Source: Bradysia coprophila
Taxonomy: Eukaryota > Arthropoda > Insecta > Diptera > Sciaridae
Assembly: GCF_014529535.1 (NCBI RefSeq)
Contig: NW_023503493.1
Location: 22,901,334 to 22,965,333, forward strand
Length of the DNA stretch: 64,000 nt
Direction: 5' to 3'
Positions 1-13,960 of this stretch are shown here, one piece after another. The position numbers were made by a program, and so were the translations under genes. The stretch's first letter is position 1; each line of letters starts with the position of its first letter. The notes under the pieces were generated by a model. The model was not told the origin of the DNA, ran no database searches, and saw only the letters and a program-made list of their open reading frames with translations.

Positions 1-835
1 AAATATCTAGCATTCGCTAGTAAATGATTCGCAGTTTGAGACAAAAATAATTATTTAAATGACTGCTGATGAAAAGTGGAAAAATTGAGTTGTCATACAA
101 AGTCATGTAATCCGTGGCTAGTATGAGGTCAATTAACACACGAAGACGTCACTTTTCATCTTTATACCGAGTTGAGTTATACAAGTTATTTTATATGCAT
201 TGCGTCAAAAAAGTGGTCGTATAATGAACAGTACAGATTGCGACGAATGTAGCCGTAGCACACAAAAAATAATTCAATTTAAATTTGAACATGACGACGT
301 TCGACTAAAGTGGTGTTGAACAGGTAAAGAAATCTCATATCGGCAAGCTTTAAGCTCTCCAATTTTACAAAATTTCTTTTTATTTTTAATGTGGACAGAC
401 TTCTGTTTGCTGCTTAGTAGTATCAAAAAATTACTGGTATTTGGATTCAAAATTGACTTTTCAAATTAAATAGCAGATTGGAGTGCAGATAACCGAAAGA
501 TTAACCTTTCTAATTTGTTTTTGTGTTCAAATATTTAGTAGTTACCTAATTGGAGAAGAATAAAATTATGTGCAAATTTACTTAACATTTACTGGTTGTT
601 AACAATCATACGATTTTACTAGGCCTTAAGCCATCTACATGTGCACGCTTATTTAATTTGATCTTAGTGTTTTTGCGACTCAGAATAAAAATAAGGAAAT
701 TATGGCTTTTGGGAGATTGTTGTGGTATTTGGTACGAGGTTTGCCAATGTAAATAATGACAAAATAAAACATTTACTCGGAAAATTATTAGATTAAGTCC
801 ATTGAGTCGGTAATACAAATGAAAATAATTTTAGA
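1..835. other. non-coding, AT-rich
   Basis: I see no supported gene here. The sequence is AT-rich with many stops in all frames and no exon-like stretch. Short open frames read as low-complexity Ile/Phe/Lys/Asn strings typical of AT-rich non-coding DNA. Confidence 0.5.
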
Positions 836-1372
836 TTAGGGACAGAAACGGCTTATAAATTCTCCTCCGCTTGAAGGGGTCGCTGCATCCTGGACGGCAG
901 TGAGCCAATAGAATGCTATTTTAATCAGTTCGATGCAAATATTGTTAAAAGCGAAAAGGCAAAATGCTTTCTTCACACAACCGCTAAATATTAGCAAACA
1001 TTGCCTTTCTAACATTTCGGACATATCAGAAGAAAAATTGTCATGAGAAATTCGAACACGTTTATCGATTTGGATCGTGTTTAAAAAATGATAACTGGAA
1101 CTGAACCGAAATAAAAGCTCTTTGTTGTAATTGGATTTTTTGGTGGACTCCCACAGCATCCGGATACTGAATGCAACCATATAATTTGCTACGAGCAGCT
1201 TTAATATAACTAAAATAAATATGTCAACAATTTTTAGGTCAGTGTCCCCTGTACATTCATCTGACACCAATGCTTCCATTCTGACTTGGTAGTGCCCAAC
1301 CCGCGGAATCAAATGTAAAATCCGTGGAACAAATATTTTACTTATCTGGTAGTTTAATAATACGAGTTTCAA
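836..1372 (-). CDS. unrecognised open frame, possible membrane protein fragment
   Basis: A 178-codon open frame on the minus strand, long for this AT-rich surrounding. I do not recognise it. The predicted product has a hydrophobic stretch around residues 50-66 and another near residues 145-165 (including IAFYWLTAV), so it could be a piece of a multi-pass membrane protein. The layout of a final hydrophobic segment after a basic KK pair faintly recalls the C-terminus of insect odorant receptors, but I see no diagnostic motif. No clear splice partners were found on either side. It may be a chance frame or a decayed gene. Confidence 0.22.
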   Translation of the reverse strand: MKLVLLNYQISKIFVPRILHLIPRVGHYQVRMEALVSDECTGDTDLKIVDIFILVILKLLVANYMVAFSIRMLWESTKKSNYNKELLFRFSSSYHFLNTIQIDKRVRISHDNFSSDMSEMLERQCLLIFSGCVKKAFCLFAFNNICIELIKIAFYWLTAVQDAATPSSGGEFISRFCP

Positions 1373-1484
1373 ACCGTGGTCCTACGATGGACAAAAATTG
1401 ACGTGGGACACTATTTATTTTATATACTTTACGTGTTACGGCATGTTTCATTTTCATTTACATTGCCTAATCACGTAAAGCATT

Positions 1485-1597
1485 GTACTTACGAGGTTCC
1501 AAGTTGTTATTTGGCAAGTAGGGAATACAGCCCTCCCCTTCGGGTCGGGCTGTAACATCCCACTTATCAAATACACAACTTGGAACCTCGGAAGTAA
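1485..1597. repeat. near-perfect hairpin (miniature palindromic element)
   Basis: Two arms of about 45 bp pair with few mismatches. The left arm begins CGAGGTTCCAAGTTG at 1492 and the right arm ends CAACTTGGAACCTCG at 1590. The loop carries the nested inverted pair ACAGCCC / GGGCTGT. I found no clear target-site duplication. It could be a small miniature inverted-repeat transposon or a structured regulatory hairpin. Confidence 0.75.
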
Positions 1598-2865
1598 TAT
1601 ACTATTATAGTCGAACTAGCTAGTAAAAGCCAATTTAAACATTTTTTCGAACAAAATTGGTTGTTCGATCGACAAATTATCACAGCTATAATCTGTGATA
1701 GTATTTAGTTTTTGTTGTCTTTTACAAAAATATGTAAAAAAAACTAATGAAGTAATAGATTCATAGCATGAATCTTGTTGAAAACGGTTTCTTCAACTGT
1801 TTTGAAGTACCCAATAATTGTACTGGTGATGTGCTTTCTGTCTGTGAAAAGTAATTGAATTTAGTAATTTACATTACAAGCATTCACCTTTATCTGCGCT
1901 CACTGAGCGCGCAACAGTTAACTTACATCCAGCTTTTATCTCATAAGAATTTAAACACCGACCAGTATTCTTGCATCTACGATGAACCATAAAAATAATT
2001 CGAAATTTTTATGGATATGCCTCATTGTAGACGCTTCTCAACATCGTATATAAACACATGATATCACTGAAACCGCGACTTTAAATCATATATATATATT
2101 TCAACGAACAATTTTTATTATATAGCCATTTAACATTCAGCAACAACACCACACAATTTAGTGATCAGAAAACATTCAAACCAAATGGTCGCGTGTAATA
2201 CGACTTATAGTTTCGTATACTTAAAATTTATATTTGTTAGCGCTGTATAAAAAAAAGAAGAAGAAGTTAACGTGTGGTCATTTGAATTTAAAAAAAAAAC
2301 ATTTTTATTGTAATTAGAAGTCAGTGCAATTATCTTTTGTGCAATTAAATTATGTTTACATTTGCCTGCAAAAAGCTAGTTAAATCAATTGTCGTTTCAC
2401 TTTGGCCTAGTTTATTATTATGATGTATGTTTCACACCTACTTAATCAACAGTGTCAGTAGTAATTGTCAATGAAAGTGGAAGATTAAAAAATCGTCAAT
2501 GAATCGTCTTGCTAAGCATTGAAATTAATTAAAAAGTTTTCGCGTTTTTTGCGGTGATTAAAAGAAACGTCTATAAATGTGCGGATGCCCATTAAATATT
2601 CAATATATAAAGATACAGACATCTACCTGATTTTAACACACACAAAATATAACCAAACCACCAACAACTGAGTAGAATACCACGCGGATGTGCAAATATT
2701 GTATTGTGATTGCAAGAAAAAATTAAACAATTTTTTAAAGTGAAATTTTATGCAAAGAAAATTAATTTTGTGAATTTGCTGCCAAACGAAAAAAGTATAA
2801 AAGAAAAATAAAGAAACCGAACTGCATATTTGATGAGAAATTAATTAACGTCGTCGTATCGGATA
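1598..2865. other. non-coding; likely promoter / 5' UTR side of the kinase gene
   Basis: No gene was found. The stretch is AT-rich and lies just upstream of the putative first kinase exon. An in-frame TAA at 2842-2844 precedes the ATG at 2866, so the 5' UTR probably occupies the last part of this interval. I see no core-promoter motif I would defend. Confidence 0.4.
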
Positions 2866-5800
2866 ATGACTTCTGTAATATCTCATTCAATGGCCTGGAC
2901 AAATGAACGTTTAAAATTCTCATCGGCTGAAAATGTTGGATTAAAAACTTTATGGAAAATGCTGGTCTTTGAAAATGGAAAAGAGGTAATTACACTGGTC
3001 AAATATGATTGAATTGCGGGAAGGACATAGTGTCGCTGAACCGATTGAACATCTCTTTTAAATCTGTTTTGGAAATGATATTAACATGGTTATCATAGAG
3101 TTGGTAGATCCACCAATAGTTCCGAACAGACGTTGCGAACTTTGCCTAATTTTGTAATTTTCTTTAAAGAAAAACTTAGAATGTCTGGAAACATTAGCAT
3201 TATTGGATACAAAATCTACTACTTCATTAGTTCTAGGTTGGTATAAGAGATGACAAACTCGGAGTTTAACTCATTGCTTATTTCTATCATCGTTGTCTTT
3301 AACAGATGATTAAAACAGCTAGTTAATAGGTATATTTGTTTGCGTTGAATTAAAAAATAGCCAGTCCGGTCCTGCAGACATTCTAAATTAATCTACATGG
3401 CCTAGACTTGATTCATTAGAAATCGATTCGACCCACAGAAACTGGCTCGTTAAGATCTGAATGAAGGTATTGGTCTCTTGTAATTTAATATCCTCGACAA
3501 TATCATTCAACTAACAGTTTTCGTAGTCATTTTTTTTTCGATAGTTCGGATGGATGAATTTTACAATAGAGATAATCACTTTTTTATACATAATGCGTCA
3601 TTAACTGAATCAAATCTATAACCTGTATTTCAGACCGTGTAAAGCAGCAATTATTGATGGAACAAAGATTTTTTTCAGAGTTTTTTTTTGCAGTATTTTG
3701 GATTAGAATGATAGAAATATTGAACTGAACCAGAATGGATTTACGTTCGCTAACGATAATAACTGAACTCAAAATCTTTTGTTCTGTAGAATAATTTAGA
3801 GGAAAAAAATTAATCAATTCAACAATCAGGTATATTGACTGTTAAGCTTCTAAAGTAGCAGACTTAACAAAAACGTAAACTTAATGTAATTCACAAGGAC
3901 AAGAAATATGTGTGTTCTCAATAGTAAAAAATATTTACAATCAAAATTACAAATGATTTATTTGTTAGTGTTGCTATAGTCACAGTCGATATATATGTTA
4001 GCGAGTTGTTAATTTACAACATTTTTTTTTTCTAAAAATAAAATATCACTCGTACAACACATAATAACAAAAAAAAAATCATCAAAAGAAACAGAAAACA
4101 GATATTTCACAAATCAATATTAATTTTTACAACTCTACTGATTATCGATTTGTGAGTGCGTGAGCCCCATGTGGAAAAAAAAAACTTCATATCGCTTTTA
4201 ATTAAGCTCAGTTCATTAATTATTATTAAGTCAGATTGTCTGATTTTATTTCTGACACTGACATTGATATTTTTTTCTGTTTTGTATTTTTTATTATTAT
4301 TACATGAGTACACTACATCAGATACTCGATTGCAGTTTATTTTATTAAATTTTTTTATTTAATTGCTAAATTATCTTCTTCAATAAAACATGTTTTTAAA
4401 GGGGACAGATGCCTTTACTCCTTTCGCCTGTCATTTTTTTTTGCCTCTAAAAATGAATCATTTTAAGTAGAAAAAGCTTTTTTTTCTATATAGAAAAGAG
4501 TCTTTCTATTACTGCAGCCGTAATTCCACCCCTGGAAGCAGTACCTTAATTCAAACTTTTTTCTTTTTCTAATTTTTTGTGAATTTTGTTAAGTACGGGG
4601 ATTGATATGATATCCTTCGCCTTGACCCTTACTAGACTGTTATGATGGCTATCTGAGATTAACTATCTCTTATTTTGCAAAATGTATGAAAAATAATAAA
4701 GTTAACAGATTTTAAATCCTCCCGTTTGAATTATTAAGTACTTAGGTATTGTGACATACGCGTGGGAAAAAGATGCAAGATATGGCTGAAATTGTGATAG
4801 GAAGTAGTCGTCACATAAAATTTCACACCGTCAATCACATACAATTGTAACATAGCTCAAACGAAACACTCCATTGATTGCATCTTTCTACAAAAAGTAC
4901 TAGACCTTTCCTTAAAGATGTTTGTGGATGTATGATGAACATTGTTGTTAGCAAATAAATCCAATTTAAAAAGTGTAACCAGTAATTTGGTATAACCAAA
5001 ATCTAAACTACGTTCGCTGCATCATCTGGGCGAAAAAAAATCTTTCGCATCTGATTATGTACATAAAAAAATTTGGCGCTGGTGCCACATTTAAGATAAC
5101 ACAAATTCCATCACATGATTCCAAAGAAGTGCATGTTCCATGTAACAAAATACGTATACCCTGCCTACGACAAATACCCTTTTGCTAAATCGAATATTCG
5201 AGACATCTTTTTCAACTCCAGATGTTCAGTAAAATCTTTCGTTTCGTTGCCTAATTTTAAAGTGAAACAAAATTTTATGGAAATAAATGAATCTCTCGTC
5301 GACGAGTTCATAACGTATGGAACAAATGTTGACACAAATTCACGTTGTTTCGTGTTTCTAACGCAAATCTCTTTGTTTTGATTTGAGAAAAAGATTTTGT
5401 GTGGTAGTAACATTGAAGCGTTCGGTTCAATTGTGCAGTTTAGTTTCAGTTTTCGTTTATCTGTTTTGTTCCAAAATAATTCTTACTGCCCAGTTTTTGT
5501 GCTTAAAAAACAATGAAGGTATGCTCAGTGTTCATATTTTATGTTTTTTCTTAAAAAGAAAGATTCACACAGTGTTTCGGTGTTGAAAAAAATAAAATGT
5601 TGCGTTTTCTAACACACTCACATCATACGATTGAATTGAAATAACAAAGAAACTGAACACGACTTTCTGCAAGAAATTTTATGGTACAAACGACCATATT
5701 TTTATGTAACGAATGTTTCCCTAGTGAGTTTTCGTGCATTCGAAATTTCGATTGTTTGTTTTTAAATGAACTGAAAATAAGTTTGTTCATTTATGAAATA

Positions 5801-6290
5801 AAATCATATTTTTATTACGAGAGAAATTTGTCAAAAATCATACGATTTGACTGTATGAAAAAAGCGAAAATAAAACTTTATCACTTCCATGTTCCGCTCC
5901 ATGTTATCAGTTCATAACACACGTTCGTTTGGCAATAAAAAAAGTCAAAAATATCAATTTATTTCACAAAAAAAATGTTCATTATCGCACACCCAGTGTG
6001 AACTTTTTATTGAGGTTGTTTTAACTTATACAATTAATGAATGAACTGAACGAGCGATGTTGTTGTTTTTCTAATTTCTTTATTTTTTATTGCCAATCGA
6101 ATCGAACCGAAAAAAAAAATCATTCAGATGGCTAACGAGATTACACAAAATTGAAAGAGGTTGTTGATCTTTGAATTTGAATTTTATTTTCTTTCTTTAA
6201 TTTCAGACATTCAGAAACAATGACATGCCGGAATATCTTACCACCCAGGACATGCCAAACAATATGTCACTGTTGAAATTCTTCGCAATC
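2866..6290 (+). CDS. putative 5' coding exons of inositol-trisphosphate 3-kinase
   Basis: Two candidate exons. The first, 2866-2985, starts at an ATG with an in-frame stop shortly upstream. It encodes 40 residues beginning MTSVISHSMAWTNERLKF and ends on a whole codon at AAAGAG|gtaatt. The second, 6207-6290, is bounded by tttcag and gtaagt, is 84 nt long and is open only in the frame that joins phase 0 to phase 0 with its neighbours (it ends MSLLKFFAI). Both agree in phase with the exon at 10340. N-terminal regions of these kinases are poorly conserved, so assignment rests on splice signals, phase and position. Alternative 5' exons may exist. Confidence 0.5.
2986..6206 (+). other. long intron of the kinase gene
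   Basis: About 3.2 kb of AT-rich sequence between the two putative first exons. It has poly-A and poly-T runs and short spurious open frames. No gene, hairpin or coding-like block stands out. Confidence 0.4.
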
Positions 6291-9200
6291 GTAAGTATAT
6301 TTCATTCTTATCATGTTATCATCATTAGTTCCGCAGTTCCGCAACGGAATTAAGCAAATGTAACTGACCTTCGGTCGATGCGCGAATATTTACTATATGT
6401 GTAGCCAGTAACACTAACACACGTCTTATTCATGCTTAAATAAAAAGTGTTTTTTGTATCATAAATTTATATTGTAAACTTCTGTCTAAACCTTAATCGC
6501 ACGGCTATATTGCCTTTATCACTATACCTACAGAGAATTGGCATTGATAACGTCTTATCGTTGTGTATATATAAATAAATAAAATACCTGGACGGGAATA
6601 AATATCAGAAAAGAAAAACATTTTCAATAAAATTAACCAAACAAATGATTAACTCATTATTATTGACGACAATCTCCAACATATTTCTACGAAATGAAAC
6701 GCGCTGTAAAATAACAATACAATATAAAAATTCGCACACGCAAATGGTACACACATTTCTTACGAATTTTGTTGGAAAATTCTTAAGCTAATTTTCGGTG
6801 GCATGTGTTTCCCACTTTTTTTATGACTCGGCATGTGACAATTTTTGCTTCCAAATTTGTTGTTGCTAGTCGTTGTTACGGTGGCGTTTAGTCTATTTTA
6901 GACTAATTCATTTTATTGAACTGTTTCTTCAATCCTTTTTGCTATAAATCGGTAAGAAACAGACACTGATGTTACCGGAGCTCGTTTAACTATCGAAAGG
7001 CAAACAATTAAATAAAATGTGGCTAATGCTGGATCACGACGATGAAAAAAAAAATATTTTTTATAATTTTGATTGACGTCAATTTTTCGTAAAAATTTTC
7101 TTGAAAATAAAGTTACTCAGCTTGAATATATGTGCTCGACTTAAAAATATATAGATGAATTGTTGAAAGTTTGATTTATTTCTTTTCAATAACAACGTAA
7201 AAATTAATTGCAAAATATGGTAAGGGTATGCTCAGCAACGTCTCAAAAATGTATCGTTGATTTGACAGTGTGACTATTCATTCGTATCAAATTATCGTTC
7301 AACATTAATTAGTAGAATAAAACGCAGTAGAAGATAGTTTTCAACTGACGATTTAATCATTTTTGCGACACGTGAACCATTTTTTTGAACAGAAAAATAG
7401 ATTAATGTATCATTATAACGAGTATACCATTTGAGGTCACTATAAGTAGTTCATATTGATAGGATATGCTTACATACATGGGAGAAAACACGTACATCGT
7501 TTTGTTCCTTGATTTCGAAACGGAAACTTTTTGTATGTCATTATGTCACTAGTGCGGTAATAGCTATTTGTACAACCGAGTGATAAATGCTTTTTTAGGC
7601 ACTAGATGTGTAGATTGTCACTCGAGTGACAATACACATCGTGTGCCTAAAAAAGCATTTATCAACGAATTGTATATAACCTTTTTTGCAATAAAGGCAA
7701 CGGAAAGTCCTACCTTTCGTCACTTGTTGCAAAATAGCTTTTTTCGATACATGTATTGTTTTGCCGGACTTAATGTAAGGTGACCAATGCGATCCCCTAG
7801 AGAGTTTGAAAACGCATCATGCAATCTAAACAGATCACTAGAAAATGTAGAATCTATGTGGTTGTTACTCATCTCTAATATACGGTTACCAATAACATGT
7901 TTACATATTAAAGGTTTCCGGAATCGAACTGATATTTTGGAACATATATGAACGAGATAAATTTTCTCTAAGCCAAACAGATAACAATTTGGCATACGTG
8001 ACAAGATGCGCGAGGAACAACAGCAAAATATTTGCTTAGCAAACAGTGAAACAATGCGTTTTAACAGACAAGACATTATTCTTTTATACCCTCTCGCTAT
8101 TTTAACAAAAACAATTCGCTTCAGACACTGAAATTGTTGCACTATTTTTGTATACTTTGTAGACGCAATTATATCAAACTGAATTTACGCAAATTTCTAT
8201 TGCACTTTGTAATCATTGCCGATGGATAAATAGTCATTATGTGCAACAAAAACTGTCTAACAAAAATTTTTCCACTATGCTTAACGGACAACAACAACAA
8301 ACCATGAAAGTATATTTCCACTAGGTCACCATTGACGTCACACAAAATGTAACCAAACTAGCCCTACATGTTTGATAAAATACCACATTAACAGCAACCA
8401 TATCGTTTGACTAACGACCTCCGTGTGGTCTGTTGTATAGAAATAACCGATCAGCGATTTTGTGTTTGTCGTACCATCGGTCCGAGCAGTCGCTTTCAGA
8501 AAATAAATAAATACAAATTCAACAAAAACATTTAACATTTTTTTGTTGACAAAGAGAAACGTTTCGGATTACCAATGCGGATTTTGAAAATGGAAAATAA
8601 AATGTAAATTTGAATTGCAATTATACATATTAAGTACATTTGATTTCGATTGATTGGGAAGAGGAGGAAGGAGATAGTGAGACGCGTAGATAAAATACTT
8701 AAGAAGAAGTATAGCGTAAAAGACGTTCACAAAATAAATAATTAATTTATATCGTCGGAAGTTACTTATATTACCAGTAATAAGCTAATTCAATAGGAAG
8801 TAAAGCCAGTTGTATTGGGACGTAAGCGCAGTAAAACGCGAATACAATCGTTAATGATCAATTGTACAAAAGGTGATCTTTCCAAGCCATCAGTCAACAA
8901 AATGTTATTTAAATATTTCGCGCGTTTTTCAGACATTATTTACAATTTTAATCACATACTATATAAATGCTTGCACATTTACATTTTACATTCTTGTTGT
9001 ACTATTTTATTTGTTCATTTGTTTGTTCAAGGTGGATTCGGTATGTTCTTCAGTACTAAAATGAAAACTTATAATTTTTAAATCATATAAATTGTTGTTA
9101 TAAATATGGAATGATTGAACAACAAAAAATTAGCATGAGGCATAATGAGCGTTCCACCTGGGAATACAGCAATTTCTTCTACTGACCTTATATGCTCATT

Positions 9201-10339
9201 AAGTAAAAATAAAAAATATTTACCAGAATACATACAGAGAAAAATTAACATCAATGGTCATTACACTTGAATTTACTTGCCGACAATGGCAGGTTGTAGG
9301 ACATGTACCTCGTGGTTTATTTTTATTTTTTGGAGACCTATTCTTATTTGAGAGATTTAAGTCAACGGTTCATTGCTTTTACTAATTGTAGCATTTTATT
9401 CAAATGTTTAAGATCATACCAACAGTGGGTTGTATTATATAGATTATAGTTACACAAATTTGGTAACGCTCTGCATTTTTACAATTCAATGACCTATTGT
9501 GCTAGTTCAATATTAAAAATCTAGTTTACAGTTGCGCCACTTTCAGTTCCCATCTCCCAATCATAATTAATCATACAATAGTCCAACTTTCCCACACTGG
9601 ACGTTATACTTCTTGTCTGTCATACGAATAAATAATTAACATAAATCTGTCGAATTGAAAGCGGAAGCTCTTTGAATTTCACCTTGTAACAACACTTACA
9701 AACGTTGACACATGTTAGACTGTTGAGACAAATCTTTGCCATGTTTAAATCATTATTGACGACAGCTTCAATCCATCGACTTGATGTTTATATAGAGAAA
9801 TGAAACATTTTTTTTTTGTGTAGCGAGAACACACCTAATTGCTACAAAAAAAGAGACAGAGAACAAAAAAAATCAAATTAAAAATTTTTGTCGATTTGTA
9901 TTAATCGAAATGTAGAATCGATATGATCGTCCGTTTAGTACACGGAAAACATGTTCTGGTGTTATTTTTAGAATCTAGACAGGAGTTATCGGTCTACAGT
10001 GTTTTAAAATCTACAGAAACACCGCGCACTGATAATGCAAAATGTACGAAAATAGAAAATTTTTCAACGTAATACGACTTCTATCGATGAATGAAACATG
10101 AGAACATCTAGACAAATTAAAATCAACGGAATCCGTTTTCGACATGTTGTGATCCATTCGTATTAATTCGTTTGATTGTGTTTTGACTGAAAGTTAATTT
10201 ATCGAGGTCGATTTATGTAAATTATCCACACTTTGATTTATTTATGCGGTTAATGGTGTCTGGTGACTATTATGCCAATCAAAAGCGGTTGTTGCTTATA
10301 CGTAACATAAACTCATTGTCTTCCCTTTTCTATTTTCAG
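6291..10339 (+). other. long intron of the kinase gene
   Basis: About 4 kb. It holds the palindrome at 7581-7664. A 140-codon minus-strand frame at 7720-8142 shows no recognisable motif and I do not call it a gene. Confidence 0.5.
7581..7664. repeat. 84-bp near-perfect palindrome
   Basis: The sequence TGATAAATGCTTTTTTAGGC at the left end is repeated inverted at the right end. The centre is the self-complementary GTCACTCGAGTGAC. Weaker complementarity continues outward on both sides for roughly 20 bp. There is no clear target-site duplication. It lies in an intron of the kinase gene and looks like a miniature palindromic transposon. Confidence 0.8.
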
Positions 10340-10452
10340 AATGCTCTGGAACTTAGTGCGCCAGCAAGTCCATTACTCCTTCAACAACAACAAAGTAGTT
10401 GTTCATCGATACCTCCGCCCGGATGGTTACAACTGGCTGGTCATCCAGAAAG
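10340..10452 (+). CDS. inositol-trisphosphate 3-kinase, penultimate exon
   Basis: Exon bounded by tattttcag and gtaaaa. It encodes a Pro/Ser/Gln-rich linker with four consecutive glutamines, then GWLQLAGHPE, the block that opens the kinase homology region in animal IP3 3-kinases. It ends in split codon AG|C, completed by the next exon to give HPES-IAPAEHGTVRK, as in fly homologues. The phase with the upstream candidate exon is 0. Calmodulin-binding segments usually lie in this linker region, but I cannot confirm one here. Confidence 0.78.
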
Positions 10453-13400
10453 GTAAAAATAAATAATAATTTTTTATCAATTCGAATGTCCCTTCTTCCT
10501 TATCATCTTCGTATATATTTATAACTTCACATTAACACGAATTATGATGATGAAATTTGCAGCACCAGTTTCGTTTATAGACATTTTCGTTATCAATCCA
10601 TTTACAGTACGTAAATTGTGTAAACATTTTATGTAAATATCTGTCCGTTGCGATGTGATTATAATTAATGGTTTATTTGGGTTTTCAAAGTTATCAAAGT
10701 TGAAGCGCATTTTATACGCATCAGTCTACGATCCCTCCATGACCTTTTTGCACAATGATGTCTGTGCGTATACATAATGTATAATGTGTATGGATTTTAC
10801 ACCACCAATCATTCGTTCCATTCATGACCATCGAGTGGACGCGAGAATGTACTTTTAATTGTACGACCAATTGAGCAACAATTTGTTTTACTGCTGAGAA
10901 CTTAATTAAGGAAATTACAATACAGAAAAGGTCAACGTACGGTCCATAATTATTGTGCAATTTATTACGCAAACCATTTTTAATCGACACCACGTGTATA
11001 TCAACATTTTTTGTTCTTTTCATAATTTTATTCGTTGTGTTAGCCCAAATTAAATTATTGCTCGAGAAAAAAAAACCGACGAACGCCTAAATTATAACCT
11101 ACACTCAATATAAAAATGTAACATTTTCTTTCTCATGAAAATTGCACAGAGTGGAGTGAGTACACCGCACCGTCTTTTGTCCTTGACGTAGAGCTATTTG
11201 TTGATATTTTTAACGTCTCTTGTTGTACGTCAATCGTTTTAATTTATTTCAATTAGATCGCAATCAATATATAGAGAAGAGGTATATTCTAACAAAAATG
11301 ACTGGAGCAAAAATTCGATTTATTTTTTTGGTGCGATATGACTATTGTTTTAGACAGTCATTGTTCTCGTGTAAGAAAAAAAAATACCTTTCCCAACGTG
11401 TAATCTAGAAGTGTTTTTTGTGTCACTTCTATCATCACGAAAAAGCATATTATCTTATCAAATTCGAGGATCTCTGTGTAACTACGTTTACCAATTGATA
11501 AAGCCATTAATAAAATTGATAGAGAACATGCAATTAAATTAATTATATTTCGTGAAACGAGCTAAAACTGTAAAGTGTAACGGAAGTTTTGTAACAGAAA
11601 AAGTTCACAATATTTATAAGCATCAGGTCAATGTATTTATGGTGTACTAGTCTGGTACTGTAAATCCATTCGCATCCAACGTGATCATCACGATTATTCA
11701 TTCATTTCAATTAATTTTGATTAAAAGAACATTTTTTAAATGAAATGCTCAAATTATTGGCTCTGAACGATGATTGAATATGATGATAGCTGGTATCTTT
11801 TAAAAATTAACTTCAATTCGATGAAGAATCAGACTTTCGAATGAAAATGGTTCTATACTATCACGGATGAGAAATATAGGACAATTTTTATACATTCAAT
11901 AATAGTTAAAATTGAAGCGAAATTAATGCAAAAATGTGTGATCGAGTTGAATCTAATTTTGTTTGTACAGTTGTTGGCTTGAAATTAGTCATTCGACCTT
12001 TTTGTAGAAATATGTAGCGTAAAGAATAAGTATCGGTCTAGTTTTACCTACATGCAGTTCACAGGTCAATCTTTTAAATGTTACCAACAAACAAAATTGA
12101 GTCGTTAACTATAACTAGTTTGTTGAGTCTGTCACTTCGTTTGATCTAGGAAAAGATTAACTTATTATATCAAAATCTATTACTTCATACATTTTCCTAT
12201 ATAAAAACGGCATTGATGTTTATTCCTAATTTTTGTCGTCGCTATCGTTAACAGATGAATCTACTGCGCACTTAATTCTCCTGGTAAAGCTAATTCATGT
12301 AAAACATTCGATTTTGCACAAAACCATCCAACCTATATACGTCTGCGAAACAAACAAAAAATCGCTTTTGCCAAATCTGGAACGACTGAACATAAACTGA
12401 ATAAAATGCAAATTCAATTATACCGATTGACAAACACTTTACATTTTTTAAGTTTACACAAATACACACAATATTCATTGTTTAGCAGTCATCGTTTCAC
12501 AAAAAAAAAATTATTCATATGACGCACGGAGATTAAAATAATATTAACTTTGAGTGAAAAATTTCAATAAATAATCATTGACTACGGAATTACAAAGTAA
12601 AATTTTTTTTTTTTTAGAAAAAAGTTCACTTTTAAGCGTTACAATTGAATGGTATGAATTATATGGGAATTAAATCGGTATGTCTAATTTGCCAGCTCTG
12701 CCGGTAGATGGGTATTACACCTCGTTACCATATAAATTGTTGCATGTACTTTTACACGTCGTCGGTTGGTTGATTTTATGGTCGTGAAACTTTCAGTTGT
12801 AAAATACGTCTCACTATGAAATTGACGTCATGTTCAGTGTCACGTTGAACACATATTTACTGATTCACTAGTGATATCATTTTACGCGCGTTTATTTTTC
12901 GATGTAATATGACATAATTTCTACGAAACAAGGAAACGACTACGAAACCATCGCTGATGGCTGTTCGTTTAATCATTTTTATTACTCAGTGTTTCTTGAT
13001 TTTGTGCTGAATTAAAATTAAATTCATTTTCTTTTTTTAATGTTTCCATTAATCAGCTTCACTTGATGAATTGATTTGGTAACGCATCACATTCTATATA
13101 AAATTGGCATATATCGTCCCATATACCAGCATCACATTCTATAACATTGGTATATAGTTTGCTCGTCCCATATACCATATTTGCTTTGCATTTTGATGGA
13201 TTGATAGAATTATATGCCTCAATCAACAACGATTGTTCCATCCATCATTCAATAACTATGCGTACTACATTCACCAATATGAACGAACGTATAATTGTCG
13301 CATAATTTAAAGAAAAATGTTGACCTTAATTTCTCTAAAATAATTTCGACAAAATTACTTTGAGCTGAAGAGCTGTTACGGAAAAAGAAGTGATTGATCG

Positions 13401-13960
13401 TCTTTCTGGTTGATCGAGACACTCTCCATATTATTTTACAAATTACCAATGAATGGTGATGTGTGTATACTTATGCCGTGTAATTAGTGTATACACAAAG
13501 CGAACGTAATGAGTCGCAATTGATCTGTTTCGTTTCTGATAAATTGAGATATGAATTGGTTGTAACTAGTTTGGTTCTTTATTTATTCATGGAACAGACA
13601 TCTAGAACGTGTATATATTCAGCAATCAGCGAGACAACAATGTACCTTAACAATTTTTTTTCCTATTTTAACTTTGTAAATTATAATTAAATGACTGACT
13701 GACTTTATTTTTGGTTGAGCTAATAAAAGTGTTATCGGTTTCATAATAGATAAGCAATTTGTCTTGATACACTCGCACGAGTTACTGCCTCAACCTGTTA
13801 AGGTTATCGATCATGTGAGGGAATTTTTTAGCCGAATCGTACAAAGTATTTACATTAAAATTTCGATCGATAAAAAGTCGAGACTCTTATCATCATTAGC
13901 ATTAATTCCAATTTGTTATCGAAAACGATGTTAATTTCCTTTTTTCTTTCCAATTTCCAG
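10453..13960 (+). other. long intron of the kinase gene
   Basis: About 3.5 kb of non-coding DNA. At about 13084-13175 there is a short diverged tandem duplication (unit about 45 bp) containing GCATCACATTCTATA and CGTCCCATATACCA in each copy. Otherwise nothing is supported. Confidence 0.45.

Noticed and set aside
7720-8142. 140-codon minus-strand frame inside a kinase intron
   Set aside because: Overlaps the palindrome region, no motif, no splice partners.
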